From contig CAYWRY010000013.1 in assembly GCA_964460485.1 (NCBI GenBank), forward strand, positions 1 through 55,808: 55,808 nucleotides of DNA. Direction: 5' to 3'. Each line of letters starts with the position of its first letter. Within the stretch, counting starts at the first letter, position 1. Both the position numbers and the translations under genes were made by a program. Shown here one piece after another: positions 33,364 through 42,400 of the stretch. The notes beneath the pieces were generated by a model. That model did no database searches, was not told the origin of the DNA, and saw only the letters and a program-made list of their open reading frames with translations. This DNA comes from VGRF01 sp964460485 (GTDB lineage: Bacteria; Myxococcota_A; UBA9160; UBA6930).

Positions 33364-33843
33364 ATGGCGATCAAGGTCGGAGACAAGGTTCCCTCGGCGA
33401 AAGTCAAGGTCGTGACGCCGGACGGCGCCAAGGACGCCGACATGGCGGAGCTGCTCTCGGGCAAGAAGGCCGTGGTCTTCGCCGTGCCGGGTGCATTCAC
33501 GCCGCTGTGCTCCGCGCAGCACCTGCCGGGCTTCGTGAACAACGCCGCGGCCTTCAAGGCCAAGGGAGCGCAGGTCTTCTGCGTCTCCGTGAACGACGGC
33601 TGGGTGATGACCGCTTGGGGCAAGGACAAGAGCGTCGGCGACAGCGTGACCCTGGTGGCCGACGGCAGCGCGAACTTCACCAAGGCGATGGGCCTCGAGA
33701 TGGACGGCACCGGCTTCGGGCTCGGCATCCGCTCTCAGCGCTACGCGTTCATCGCGGAGAACGGCGTGATCAAGCATCTCGCGGTGGAGGCGCCGATGAA
33801 GTTCGAGGTGTCGAGCGCCGAGGCCGTGCTGAAGGCGCTCTGA
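33364..33843 (+). CDS. peroxiredoxin, Prx5/AhpC-TSA family
   Basis: A thiol peroxidase reducing H2O2 or organic hydroperoxides. The protein has 159 residues, typical of the Prx5 (AhpE/PMP20-like) group. The active site is VPGAFTPLCSAQHLPGF, where the Cys in PLCS is the peroxidatic residue and the preceding T and the later R (GIRSQRYA) complete the triad. The segment VFCVSVNDGWVMTAWGKD is group-typical. A second resolving Cys is present (in VFCVSVND), but its role is unclear. The start has GGAGGA four bases upstream. Confidence 0.93.
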   Translation: MAIKVGDKVPSAKVKVVTPDGAKDADMAELLSGKKAVVFAVPGAFTPLCSAQHLPGFVNNAAAFKAKGAQVFCVSVNDGWVMTAWGKDKSVGDSVTLVADGSANFTKAMGLEMDGTGFGLGIRSQRYAFIAENGVIKHLAVEAPMKFEVSSAEAVLKAL

Positions 33844-33862
33844 GCGACGCGAGCGGCCGGCC

Positions 33863-34426
33863 ATGCGCACATCCGAGGGCGGCGCAGCGCTCGGCAGGGA
33901 GGCCGAGCGCCCGGGGGACGCGCCGCGGGCGCACGTCGGCGGATCGTCTTCGGAAGTCGGTCGGCCTCCGGCCGGCGTGCGCTACGCGCCGGCCCTGACC
34001 CTGCGCGAGGCCCGTGCGCTCTACTTCCAGCACGGGGGCTTCGACGAGCGGACCTACGCCGAGCGCTGGGTGACCTTGCGCGTCGCCGGCCTGCCGCTGC
34101 TCGGCTTCCCCAACAGCGCAGCGCGCGTGCGCGCGTTGCGCCTCCACGACCTCCACCACGTACTGACCGGCTTCGACACGAGCTGGACCGGCGAGGGGGA
34201 GATTGGCGCCTGGGAGCTGGCCTCGAGCTGCCGCGACCACTGGGTGGCCTGGGCGCTCAACTTCTCGGCGGCGCTGATCGGGCTGTGCATCGCGCCGCGC
34301 CGCGTCGCGCGCGCGTTCCGGCGCGGACTGCGCGAGCGCAATCTGTACGACGTGGAGTTCTCCGATGCGCTGCTGGACGAGACGCTCGGCGCCGCGCGCG
34401 AGAGGCTCGGCATTGTCGCGGCCTAG
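33863..34426 (+). CDS. Coq4-like protein (ubiquinone biosynthesis COQ4 family)
   Basis: A 187-residue protein with the Coq4 metal-site motif: H95-D96-x-x-H99 in LRLHDLHHVLTG, followed by an acidic GEGEIG (110-115). Coq4 is required for ubiquinone assembly in mitochondria and acts as an oxidative decarboxylase in the C1 step of coenzyme Q synthesis; bacterial homologues are less studied. The first 40 residues are low complexity, so the true start may be later (near VRYAPALTLREA). C-terminal RNLYDVEFSDALLDET is hydrophilic. It overlaps the next gene by 14 bases. The assignment rests on the motif and size. Confidence 0.6.
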   Translation: MRTSEGGAALGREAERPGDAPRAHVGGSSSEVGRPPAGVRYAPALTLREARALYFQHGGFDERTYAERWVTLRVAGLPLLGFPNSAARVRALRLHDLHHVLTGFDTSWTGEGEIGAWELASSCRDHWVAWALNFSAALIGLCIAPRRVARAFRRGLRERNLYDVEFSDALLDETLGAARERLGIVAA

Positions 34427-35471
34427 CGGGTGGGCGCTGCGCCGTCTCGCGCCGCCGGCGCTCGCCGCGGCGACCGCGCTCGCCTGTGGCGGCGGCCAGC
34501 CCGCCATCACCGAGTGCGCGGCCGCCGGCCCGCTCACGCCGATGTGCCAATTCCACAATCCCGAGGACCTGGCCGTCGTGGGCGACTGGATCCTCGTCAG
34601 CCAGCTCCCCTCTGGCGAGAAGCCCGGCAGCCTCGTCGCGTTCCGGCCGAGCGACGCCGCGATCCGCCCGCTGTATCCGCTCGAAGGCGAGACGCGCGGC
34701 CAGGGCGCCTGCGCCGACGGGCTCGCGCCGCCCGCCGAAGACTTCGCGCCTCACGGCATCGACCTAGCGGGCACGACGCTGCTGGTGGTGAACCACGGCA
34801 GCCGCGAGGCGATCGAGGAGTTCGCGCTCGGCGCCGACGGGCAGGGCCCGACGCTCGCGTGGCAGCGCTGCACGCCGCTGCCGCAAGACGCGAGCGCAAA
34901 CGACGTCGTGGCGCTCAACGCGGGCGGCTTCGTCGCCACCAAGATGTTCCAGCGCCCGCAGCTGCTCGGCATGCTGAAGCTCGTGCTCGGCGCCGACACC
35001 GGCGCGCTGCTGCGGCACGCGCCGGGCGCCAGCGAGTGGGAGACCGTGCCCAACACCCAGGGCCGCGGCCCCAACGGCGTCGAAGAGGCGCCGGACGGGA
35101 CGCTGTTCGTGGCCGAATGGGCGGCGCAGCGCCTCGTGCGCGTCGCCGCCGACGGCAGCGGGCGCACCGAGATTCCCCTCGACTTCTCGCCGGACAACCT
35201 GAGCTGGGCGAGCGACGGCCGCCTGCTGGTGGCGGGCCAGCGCGCGACGGTGCTCGAGGTGCCGCGCTGCGCGTCGATCGACAGCGGCACCTGCCCGCTC
35301 GCGTCGGTGGTGGTAGCCGTCGACCCGCGCACCCTCGGCGTCAGCGAGCTGGTGGACGAGGACCCGGCCGCGACGATCGGCGCCAGCTCCGTGGCGGTCG
35401 AGCACGCCGGCGCTCTCTGGATCGGCACCTTTGCCGGCGATCGGATCGTCCGGCGCGACGGCGTCCACTGA
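34413..35471 (+). CDS. SMP-30/strictosidine-synthase-like beta-propeller lipoprotein
   Basis: A 352-residue exported protein. It begins with a lipoprotein signal (arginines, then LAPPALAAATALACGGG with Cys after ALA). The remainder is a beta-propeller of the SMP-30/gluconolactonase/arylesterase kind: PEDLAVVGDWILVSQ, FAPHGIDLAGTTLLVVNHG, GPNGVEEAPDGTLFVAEW, SPDNLSWASDGRLLVAG and SSVAVEHAGALWIGTF mark successive blades. It may be a lactonase or esterase; no substrate is readable. The start is TTG 34413, inside the end of the Coq4-like gene, with GAGAGG upstream; no ATG gives a proper signal peptide. Confidence 0.8.
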   Translation: MSRPSGWALRRLAPPALAAATALACGGGQPAITECAAAGPLTPMCQFHNPEDLAVVGDWILVSQLPSGEKPGSLVAFRPSDAAIRPLYPLEGETRGQGACADGLAPPAEDFAPHGIDLAGTTLLVVNHGSREAIEEFALGADGQGPTLAWQRCTPLPQDASANDVVALNAGGFVATKMFQRPQLLGMLKLVLGADTGALLRHAPGASEWETVPNTQGRGPNGVEEAPDGTLFVAEWAAQRLVRVAADGSGRTEIPLDFSPDNLSWASDGRLLVAGQRATVLEVPRCASIDSGTCPLASVVVAVDPRTLGVSELVDEDPAATIGASSVAVEHAGALWIGTFAGDRIVRRDGVH

Positions 35472-35500
35472 GCCGCACAGCGCGCGGCGAGGAGCGTGAG

Positions 35501-35881
35501 ATGAAGAGCCTCGCGGGCGAGCAGTACATCAGCCTCGGCACCTTCAAGAAGAGCGGGCAGGAGGTGCTGACCCCGGTCTGGTTCGCCGAGGACCCGAAGG
35601 ACGCGAAGCGCCTCTGGGTCTACACGAACGTGAATGCCGGGAAGGTGAAGCGCGTGAACAACAACGGGCGTGCGCGCGTCGCGCCCTGCAACGCGGTCGG
35701 CAAGCTGAAGGGCGACTTCGCGGAGGCGAAGGCGCGCATGGTGAAGGCGGGCGACGCGGACTGGCAACGCGGCTGGGACGCCCTCCACGCGAAGTACTGG
35801 ATGCTGAGCGTGGGCCTCTTCGTCTCGCGCTTCACCGGCCGCTACCGCGAGCGCGGACTCATGGCCGTCGATCTGACCTGA
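35501..35881 (+). CDS. PPOX-class F420-dependent flavin-split-barrel protein
   Basis: A 126-residue split-barrel protein similar to the TIGR03666 (Rv2061-like) PPOX group, which binds F420 or a flavin. Features: EQYISLGTFKKSGQEVLTPV as first strands, RLWVYTNVNAGKVKRVNNNG containing the cofactor-phosphate-binding NAGKVKR, RVAPCNAVGKLKG, and a C-terminal RYRERGLMAVDLT. ATG 35501 has GAGGAG about seven bases upstream. It lies 29 bases after the propeller gene, likely in the same transcript. The reaction is unknown. Confidence 0.8.
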   Translation: MKSLAGEQYISLGTFKKSGQEVLTPVWFAEDPKDAKRLWVYTNVNAGKVKRVNNNGRARVAPCNAVGKLKGDFAEAKARMVKAGDADWQRGWDALHAKYWMLSVGLFVSRFTGRYRERGLMAVDLT

Positions 35882-36124
35882 GCGAGCGGCGCGCGCGGCG
35901 AGGCGCAGACCGTCGGCAACGGCGGCGGCAACCTCCTCCCGCACGTCGCCGCGGCGATCGAGCGCGGTGGACGCGTGGCGATCAGTCTCGACGACTACGC
36001 CTACCCCGAGATCGGCCGGCCGACGAACGCCGAGCTGGTGCGCGAGGTCGTGCGCCTCGCGAGCGGCTGCGGACGCGAGCTCGCCACGCCCGCAGCGGTG
36101 CGAGCGGCGCTGGGAATCGCCTAG
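35882..36124 (+). pseudogene. C-terminal remnant of a BKACE (DUF849) family gene
   Basis: Directly after the PPOX stop and in the same frame, 80 open codons run to TAG (36122-36124) with no proper start. Their translation ends with RGGRVAISLDDYAYPEIGRP, then TNAELVREVVRLASGCGREL and ATPAAVRAALGI. This matches the C-terminal end of beta-keto acid cleavage enzymes: GGHVRVGLED, NAELVE, GREVATPAEAR, LGL. The first 250 or so residues of such an enzyme are absent, so this is a decayed fragment. A short stem followed by TTTTT (36136-36140) lies after it and might end the transcript. Confidence 0.6.
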
Positions 36125-36144
36125 CGGGCCGCGCCTTTTTCGCT

Positions 36145-39100
36145 GTGACGCGACCGCATCCGTCACAGCGCCCGGATACGTTGCCGCGCGTGACGCAGGC
36201 GAGCTTCGACTTCGGCGCGACTTCTCAGGACGGCGCGGGCGACCCGCCGCGTCACGTCACGGAGCGCGTGCTCATCGCCCCGGGGCCGCGCGCCGCCGAG
36301 CGCCTGCTCCTGGAAGCGATCGCGCGCGAGGCGGCGGCGGCGCGCGCGAATCCGCGGCTGCTCGCGCGGCCGGTGCGCGTGATCGTCCCGTCGCGCAGCC
36401 TGCGCGAGCACGTCGCGGCGCAGCTCGTGCGCGAGCACGGGGGGCTCGCGGGCGTCGTGGTCCAGACGCTGCGCGGATTCGCCCGCGACCTGCTGCGCCG
36501 TGCGGGCGAGCCGGACGTCGGACGCGGCGGCGAGCTGCTGCTGCCGGTGCTCGTGCGGCGGCTCGCGCACGAGTGGGACGCGCTGCGCGAGGTGCTCGGA
36601 GCGCTCGACGAAGGCTATTCGCCGGTGGTCGAGACCGTGCGCGATCTGCTCGACGCCGGCTTCGACGAGCACACGGCGGCGTCGGATGCGCTCGACGCGC
36701 TCGAAGACGCTGCGCCCGTGCGGCGGGCGCGTGCGATCTGCGAGCTCGCGCTGCGCGTGCGCGCCGAGCTCGCCGCGCTCGCGCTTCCGGCGCCCGGGGC
36801 GCTGTTCGAGCGCGCGACCGAGGCGCTCGAGCGGGACGAGTCGCTCGCTTGCGCGCGGGCGATCTTCGTCCACGGCTACGCCGACGTCACGGGCGTGCAG
36901 CTCGGGCTGCTGAAGCAGCTGACCGCCGCCGCGGGCGCGCGCGTCATCCTCGACCATCCGCCGGATCCCACCGGCGCGGGGGGCGTCGGCGCCTTCACGC
37001 AGCGCCTCCGCGAGCGGCTCGGGGCGCCCCCGCTGCCGTCGGAACCGCCCACGCTGCCGCGGCCGCCGGCGCTGCTGCGCGCGCCGGGCGCGCAAGCCGA
37101 GGTGCGCGAGGTCGCCGAGCGGCTCCGCGCCTTGCTCGACGGGGAGGGAGCACCCGCGCCCGAATCGATCGGCATCGTCGCGCGCGACCTGCGCATGTAC
37201 CGTCTCGCGCTCGCGACGCATCTGCGCCGGCTCGGAATTCCGTTCACGGGCGGCCCTGGCTTCGTGGATCCGGCCGGTCGCCGGCTGCGCGCGCTGCTCG
37301 CCCTGCTCGAGGAGCCCGCCCGCGCTTCCGCCGATTGCTGGCTCGATGCGGCCGACCTGCGGCGCGGCGACCGGCTCGAGCTCGCAGACCTCCGGCTGGC
37401 GCTGCACACGCTCGGTCGCGGCCGCGTCGCCGACGTCGCGGCGCTCGACGTCGAAGCCGCCCTGGGGCCTCGCGCGCGCTACCGCTTGCCGGTGCGCACG
37501 CGCCTCGCGGCCGACGCCGACGATGCGGGCGAAGCGGCCGCGGATGCGGACGAAGAGGCCGAGCAGATGGCGCACGCGACGCGGGAGCCGGTGGCGGGGA
37601 TCTCGCGCGCCGCGCGCCGGAGCGTCTCGCGCCGGTCGCTGGAGTGGGCGCGCGACGACGCGCGCGCCGCGCTGGACGGCTGCGCCGCGCTCGAAGGCGC
37701 GCCCTCGCTCGGGGCGCAGCTCGCCGCGCTGCGGCGGCTCACGCTGGAGGCGCTGCGCTGGCGGCCCGACACGCCGGGGCGCGCGCAGCTCGACGCGGCG
37801 CTGGCCGGCCTCGCGCGCGAGCTGCCGGCGGATCTCCCGCTCCGTGCGGCCGAGCTCCGCCTGCTGCTGGGTCGCGCGCTTCGCGACGTCGGCATAGCGG
37901 CACTCGGCGGCCGCGGCGGCGGCGTGCAGGTGCTGAGCGCGACGGCCGCGCGCGCGCGCACCTTCTCGCATCTGTTCGTGCTCGGCATGGAGCGCGACGT
38001 GTTCCCGCGCGTCGTGAGCGAGGACGCGCTGCTCCCCGATCGACTGCGGCGCCAGCTCGCCGCCGTTCTGCCCGACATCCCGATCAAGACGCGCGGCTAC
38101 GCCGAGGAGCGCTTCCTATTCGCGCAGCTGTGCGCGGCGGCCGAGTCCGTGACCCTCTCGTGGCAGGAGACCAGCGACGACGGCAAGGAGCGGCCCGCAT
38201 CTCCGCTCGTGCAGCACCTGCGCATCGCGCACGCGATGAAGGAGGCGCCGGCGGCGCCCCCGCTGTGGAGCGAGCGCGCGGCACCGCGGCCGGCACACGA
38301 GCATGCGCTGCTCGCGGGGCTGGCGGGCGACCGCACCGGCGCGGCGCACGCCACCGCCCTGGCGCTCGCGCCGCTGCTCGGCGACGCGCCGGCGCGCGCC
38401 GCTGCCGAGGCGCGCGGCGCATCCCTCGCGTTCCGCGACGAGCTCGCGCCTCCCCGGGTGCTGGGTCCCCACCTCGGCCAGATCGGCCCGGTGCTCGCGG
38501 GCACGCGCACGCTCTCGGTCACGCGGCTGGAGGCGATCGCGCGGTGCCCGTGGCGCGCGTTCCTCGAGAAGCTGCTCGGCCTCGAGCCCCCGCCCGACGC
38601 GCTCGCGGCGCTCCCCGAGCTGAGCCCGCTGCTGCTCGGCAACACCGTGCACGGTGCGCTCGAGGAGATCGCGAGGCGGGCCGGCGTGGCGGCGAACCAG
38701 ACGCTCGCCGAGGCGGTCGCCGAGGAGCCCCACCTGGTGCCGTGGCCGAACGCGGCCGATCTCGCCGCGATCGTCGGCCAGGCCGCGCGCGCCGCCGCGA
38801 ACGACCAGGGCATCCTGCTGCCGGGTTTCGCGGAGCTGCTCGCCCACCGCGCGCAGGCCGTGCTCGCGCGTGCGCGCGCGATCGACTGGCCGCAGGGCGC
38901 CCGCGCCGGCGTTCGCGGCGTCGAGGTGCGGTGCGAAGTCGAAGTGCCGCTGCACGGCGATGCACCGCTCGCGCTCACGTGCCGGGCGGATCGCGTGGAC
39001 CAGATCGGCGACCGGCTCGTGCTCACCGACTACAAGACCGGCAAGCCGATCTCCGACGCGAAGAGGGAGACGAAGCGGCGCGATCACCTGCTCGCGGCGA

Positions 39101-39468
39101 TCGGCGAGGGCAAGCGCTTGCAGGTCGTCGCCTATGCGCGGGCGGCACGGTCGGCTGCCGCGGGCCGATACCTGTTCCTGAGTCCCGGTGTCGAGGACGC
39201 GCTCGTCGACGTTCGCGTCGAGAGCGACGCGAGCGCGGAGGTCGCGGCCTTCGAGGCGGCGGCGCAGCGCGCCATCCGCGCGTGGCGCAGCGGCGAGCTG
39301 ACGCCCCTGCTCGTGGCCGACGACGCGGAGAGCGAAGGCGAGACCTGCAAGTACTGCGAGGTGAGCGAGGCGTGCTGGAAGGACGATCCGGGCGCGAAGC
39401 GCAGGCTCGCGGCGTGGCGGGAAGCGCAGCGCGCCCCGCGCGCGAACCAGCCCGGGGCGAAGAAATGA
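36145..39468 (+). CDS. addB: AddB-like subunit of the AddAB helicase-nuclease
   Basis: Partner of AddA in RecBCD-like processing of double-strand breaks and Chi recognition. It is 1107 residues. The N-terminal helicase-like half lacks a Walker A motif, as in Chi-recognising AddB proteins. The C-terminal PD-(D/E)XK nuclease has the LTDYKTGKP active-site motif. The four iron-sulfur ligands are visible: C801 (IARCPWRAFLE), C1068, C1071 (CKYCEVSEAC) and C1077. GTG 36145 is taken as start; GTG 36190 is a shorter alternative, and neither has a clear ribosome binding site. It overlaps addA by ATGA. Confidence 0.9.
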   Translation: MTRPHPSQRPDTLPRVTQASFDFGATSQDGAGDPPRHVTERVLIAPGPRAAERLLLEAIAREAAAARANPRLLARPVRVIVPSRSLREHVAAQLVREHGGLAGVVVQTLRGFARDLLRRAGEPDVGRGGELLLPVLVRRLAHEWDALREVLGALDEGYSPVVETVRDLLDAGFDEHTAASDALDALEDAAPVRRARAICELALRVRAELAALALPAPGALFERATEALERDESLACARAIFVHGYADVTGVQLGLLKQLTAAAGARVILDHPPDPTGAGGVGAFTQRLRERLGAPPLPSEPPTLPRPPALLRAPGAQAEVREVAERLRALLDGEGAPAPESIGIVARDLRMYRLALATHLRRLGIPFTGGPGFVDPAGRRLRALLALLEEPARASADCWLDAADLRRGDRLELADLRLALHTLGRGRVADVAALDVEAALGPRARYRLPVRTRLAADADDAGEAAADADEEAEQMAHATREPVAGISRAARRSVSRRSLEWARDDARAALDGCAALEGAPSLGAQLAALRRLTLEALRWRPDTPGRAQLDAALAGLARELPADLPLRAAELRLLLGRALRDVGIAALGGRGGGVQVLSATAARARTFSHLFVLGMERDVFPRVVSEDALLPDRLRRQLAAVLPDIPIKTRGYAEERFLFAQLCAAAESVTLSWQETSDDGKERPASPLVQHLRIAHAMKEAPAAPPLWSERAAPRPAHEHALLAGLAGDRTGAAHATALALAPLLGDAPARAAAEARGASLAFRDELAPPRVLGPHLGQIGPVLAGTRTLSVTRLEAIARCPWRAFLEKLLGLEPPPDALAALPELSPLLLGNTVHGALEEIARRAGVAANQTLAEAVAEEPHLVPWPNAADLAAIVGQAARAAANDQGILLPGFAELLAHRAQAVLARARAIDWPQGARAGVRGVEVRCEVEVPLHGDAPLALTCRADRVDQIGDRLVLTDYKTGKPISDAKRETKRRDHLLAAIGEGKRLQVVAYARAARSAAAGRYLFLSPGVEDALVDVRVESDASAEVAAFEAAAQRAIRAWRSGELTPLLVADDAESEGETCKYCEVSEACWKDDPGAKRRLAAWREAQRAPRANQPGAKK

Positions 39469-42400
39469 GCGAGACGAGGCTCGCCGATGCCGACGCGCGC
39501 CGGCTCGCGCAGACCTGCTTTGATCGCCCGCTGCTGCTCGAGGCGGGCGCGGGGACTGGCAAGACCGCCGCACTGGTCACACGCGCCGTGGTCTGGGCCG
39601 TGGGTCCCGGCTGGGAGCTCGCGCGCCGCGATCGCGGCGAGGCGGAGGCCGCCGCAGCAGCGCTCGCGGGGGTCGTCGCGATCACCTTCACGGAGGCGGC
39701 CGCCGCCGAGATGGCGACGCGCATCGCCCGCGATCTCGCGACGCTCGCTGCCGGCGAGACGCCCGCCGCATACTTCGGCGAGGCGCCTCTGCCGCCTCCG
39801 GACGTCCGCGCCGCCCGCGCGCGGGCGCTGATCGGCGCGCTCGACCATCTGACGGTGCGCACCATCCACGCGTTCTGTCGGCGCCTGCTCGCCGCGCATC
39901 CCCTCGAGGCGGGGCTGCATCCCGAGCTCGAGATCGACGCGGACGCGGTGCGCGCCGATGCGATCGCGCGGGACGTGATCGAGGCGCGCCTCGCGTCGGC
40001 CAGCGGAGTCGGGCTCGATGCCGATCTCGCGGCGCTCGCCGACGCGGGCATCGGCCCTAAGGCGCTCCACGCCGCCCTGACGAAGCTGCTCGAAGAAGGC
40101 GCGCGAGAGGACGACCTCGCGGAGGAGCTGCTCGGCCCGCGCGTGGCCAGCGAGCTCGCCGCAGAGCTCGCTGCGCTCGCGAATGCGATCCTCGCGATCG
40201 AAGGCCGCAGGCTCGAGGGAAGCGCAGCGAAGAAGGGCGCGGCGACCTGCGCGAGGCTCCGCCTGCTCGCGCAGAGCGTCGCCGCGCGGCCCGCCGGGTC
40301 CCACACGCTCGCGGACCTCGAGGCGCTCGCGCTCCCGAGCCTCGACGTCGCGCTCGCGACGCTCGGGAAGTGGGCGAAGGGCGACCTGGGGAAGGCCGAG
40401 CGCGAATGCTTCGGGGAGCGCGGCGGCGAGATCGCGGCCGCCGCGCGGGCGCTCCGCGAGGGCCTGCAGCACCTCCAGCGGATCGACGCTGCCGCGCTTT
40501 CGGCGGCGCGCCGCGTGATCCAGGCGCTGCTCGCCGAGTGCGCGCGGCGCATGCGCGCCGCCGGCGTCGCGACCTTCGGCGCGCTGCTGCGCGACGCCCA
40601 CCGGCTGCTGACCGAGCGCGCCGACGTGGCCGCGCTGGTGCGCGGCGAGATTCGGCAACTGCTCGTCGACGAGTTCCAGGACACCGACGCCCTGCAGTGC
40701 GAGCTGATCGAGGCGCTCGCGTTCGGCGAGGGCGCGCGGCCCGCGCTCTTCCTCGTGGGCGACCCGAAGCAGTCGATCTACGGCTGGCGAAACGCCGATC
40801 TCGCGGCTTATCAGGGCATGCGCGACCGCGTCGTCGAGCAGGGCGGTCGCGTGGCGGAGCTGGTGGTGAACCGCCGCTCGCTGCCGGCGGTGCTGGACGA
40901 GGTGGACCGGCTGATCGCGCCCGTGATGGTCGAAGCCCGCGGGCTGCAGGCGGCCCATCGGCCGCTCGAGCCCCACCCGGAACGAGTCGCGCGCGCCGCG
41001 CCCGGCGAGCCGGCCGTCGAGCACTGGCTCAGCTTCGCGCGCGCGCCGGACGGCCAGATCGCCGCCAAGAATCCCGTCGGCCGCGCGAATCGCCTCGAGG
41101 CCGCCGCGCTGGCGCGCGACCTCTTGCGCCTGCGCGCGCGGGGCGAGCAGCTCGGCGGCGTCGGCGTGCTACTGCGCACCACGAGCGGCTTCGAGCCGGT
41201 GCTGAGCGCGCTGCGCCGCGCCGGCATTCCGTTCGTCGTCGAGCGCGAGACGAAGCACGGCGAGCGGCGCGAGCTGGTCGAGGCGCGCGCGTTCCTGCGC
41301 TGCGTGCTCGATCCGCACGACCAGCTCGCCCTCGTCGCCGCGCTGCGCGCGCCCGCCGTCGGCCTGCCCGATGCCGCGCTCGTCCCGCTCTGGCAGCGCG
41401 GCTTCCCTCGGCTCGTGGCCGAGCTCGACGGAGCAGACCCGGTGCGGCTCGCGGCGCTGCGCGACGTCGTGCACGCCGCAGCGGAGGCGATGCCGCGCGT
41501 TCCCGGCGCCGAGTGGCTCGCCGGCTTCGAGGCGGCGGCGCTCGCCTTCCTCCGCGGCCTCGCCGAGCTGCGCCAGTGCTTCGCCTCCGCGTCGCCCGAG
41601 CGCTTCGTCGAGCGGCTGCGCGAGGTGTGGCTGCTCGAGGCCGCCGAGGCTGCGCGCTTCCTGGGCGCGCATCGCGTCGCGAGCGTCGACCGCTTGCTGC
41701 GCGATCTCGTCGCGGCCCTCGAGGACGCGGACGGCTCGGCGGCGAGCCTGCTTTCCGCGCTCCGCCGCTCCGGCACGATCGCGCGCGAGCACGAGGAGGG
41801 CCGCCCCCGCGCGCTCGCGGGCGACGCCGTGCAGGTGATGACCATCCACCGCGCAAAGGGCCTCGAGTTCGAGCACGTCTACCTGCTGCAAGGCCACCGC
41901 GAGGATCCGTTGCGCGGCGCGCCGGAGAAGGAGACGCGCATCCACCGGGGCCGCGGCCGGCGCGCGTTCGAGCTGCTCGACATGCCGTCGCCCGGCGCTT
42001 GGCGCGCGGGCGCCGAGCAGCGCGTCGTGGAGAAGTGCGAGCGGGTGCGGCTGCTCTACGTCGCGGCCACGCGCGCGCGCGAGCGGCTCGTCATCTCGTG
42101 GTCGCGCAAGGCCGGGGCTGCGCCCGAGCCGGATGCGGCGCGTTCCTTCGCGGACCTGCTCACGAGTCGTGGCGATCCGCACCGGAAGGCGAACGAAGCG
42201 ATTCGGGCGGGAGGCCCGATCCTCGACGCGCACGGCGTGCGCTGGCGCGCCCTCGACTGGGAGGCTGCTGCCCCGCTGCCTCGCGCGCTGAGCGCGGCCC
42301 GCGCGGTCGACGCTGCGCGCGTCGAGCGCGACGACCGCGCCCTCGCCCGGGCGCGCGCGGCCGCCGCCGCGAGCGAGTCGCTGGCCTGGCACGCGACGGC

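Noticed and set aside
36125..36142. Intrinsic terminator before addB (GC stem then TTTTT)
   Set aside because: Only a five-pair stem with a long loop can be drawn and the T run is five bases; too weak to list separately.
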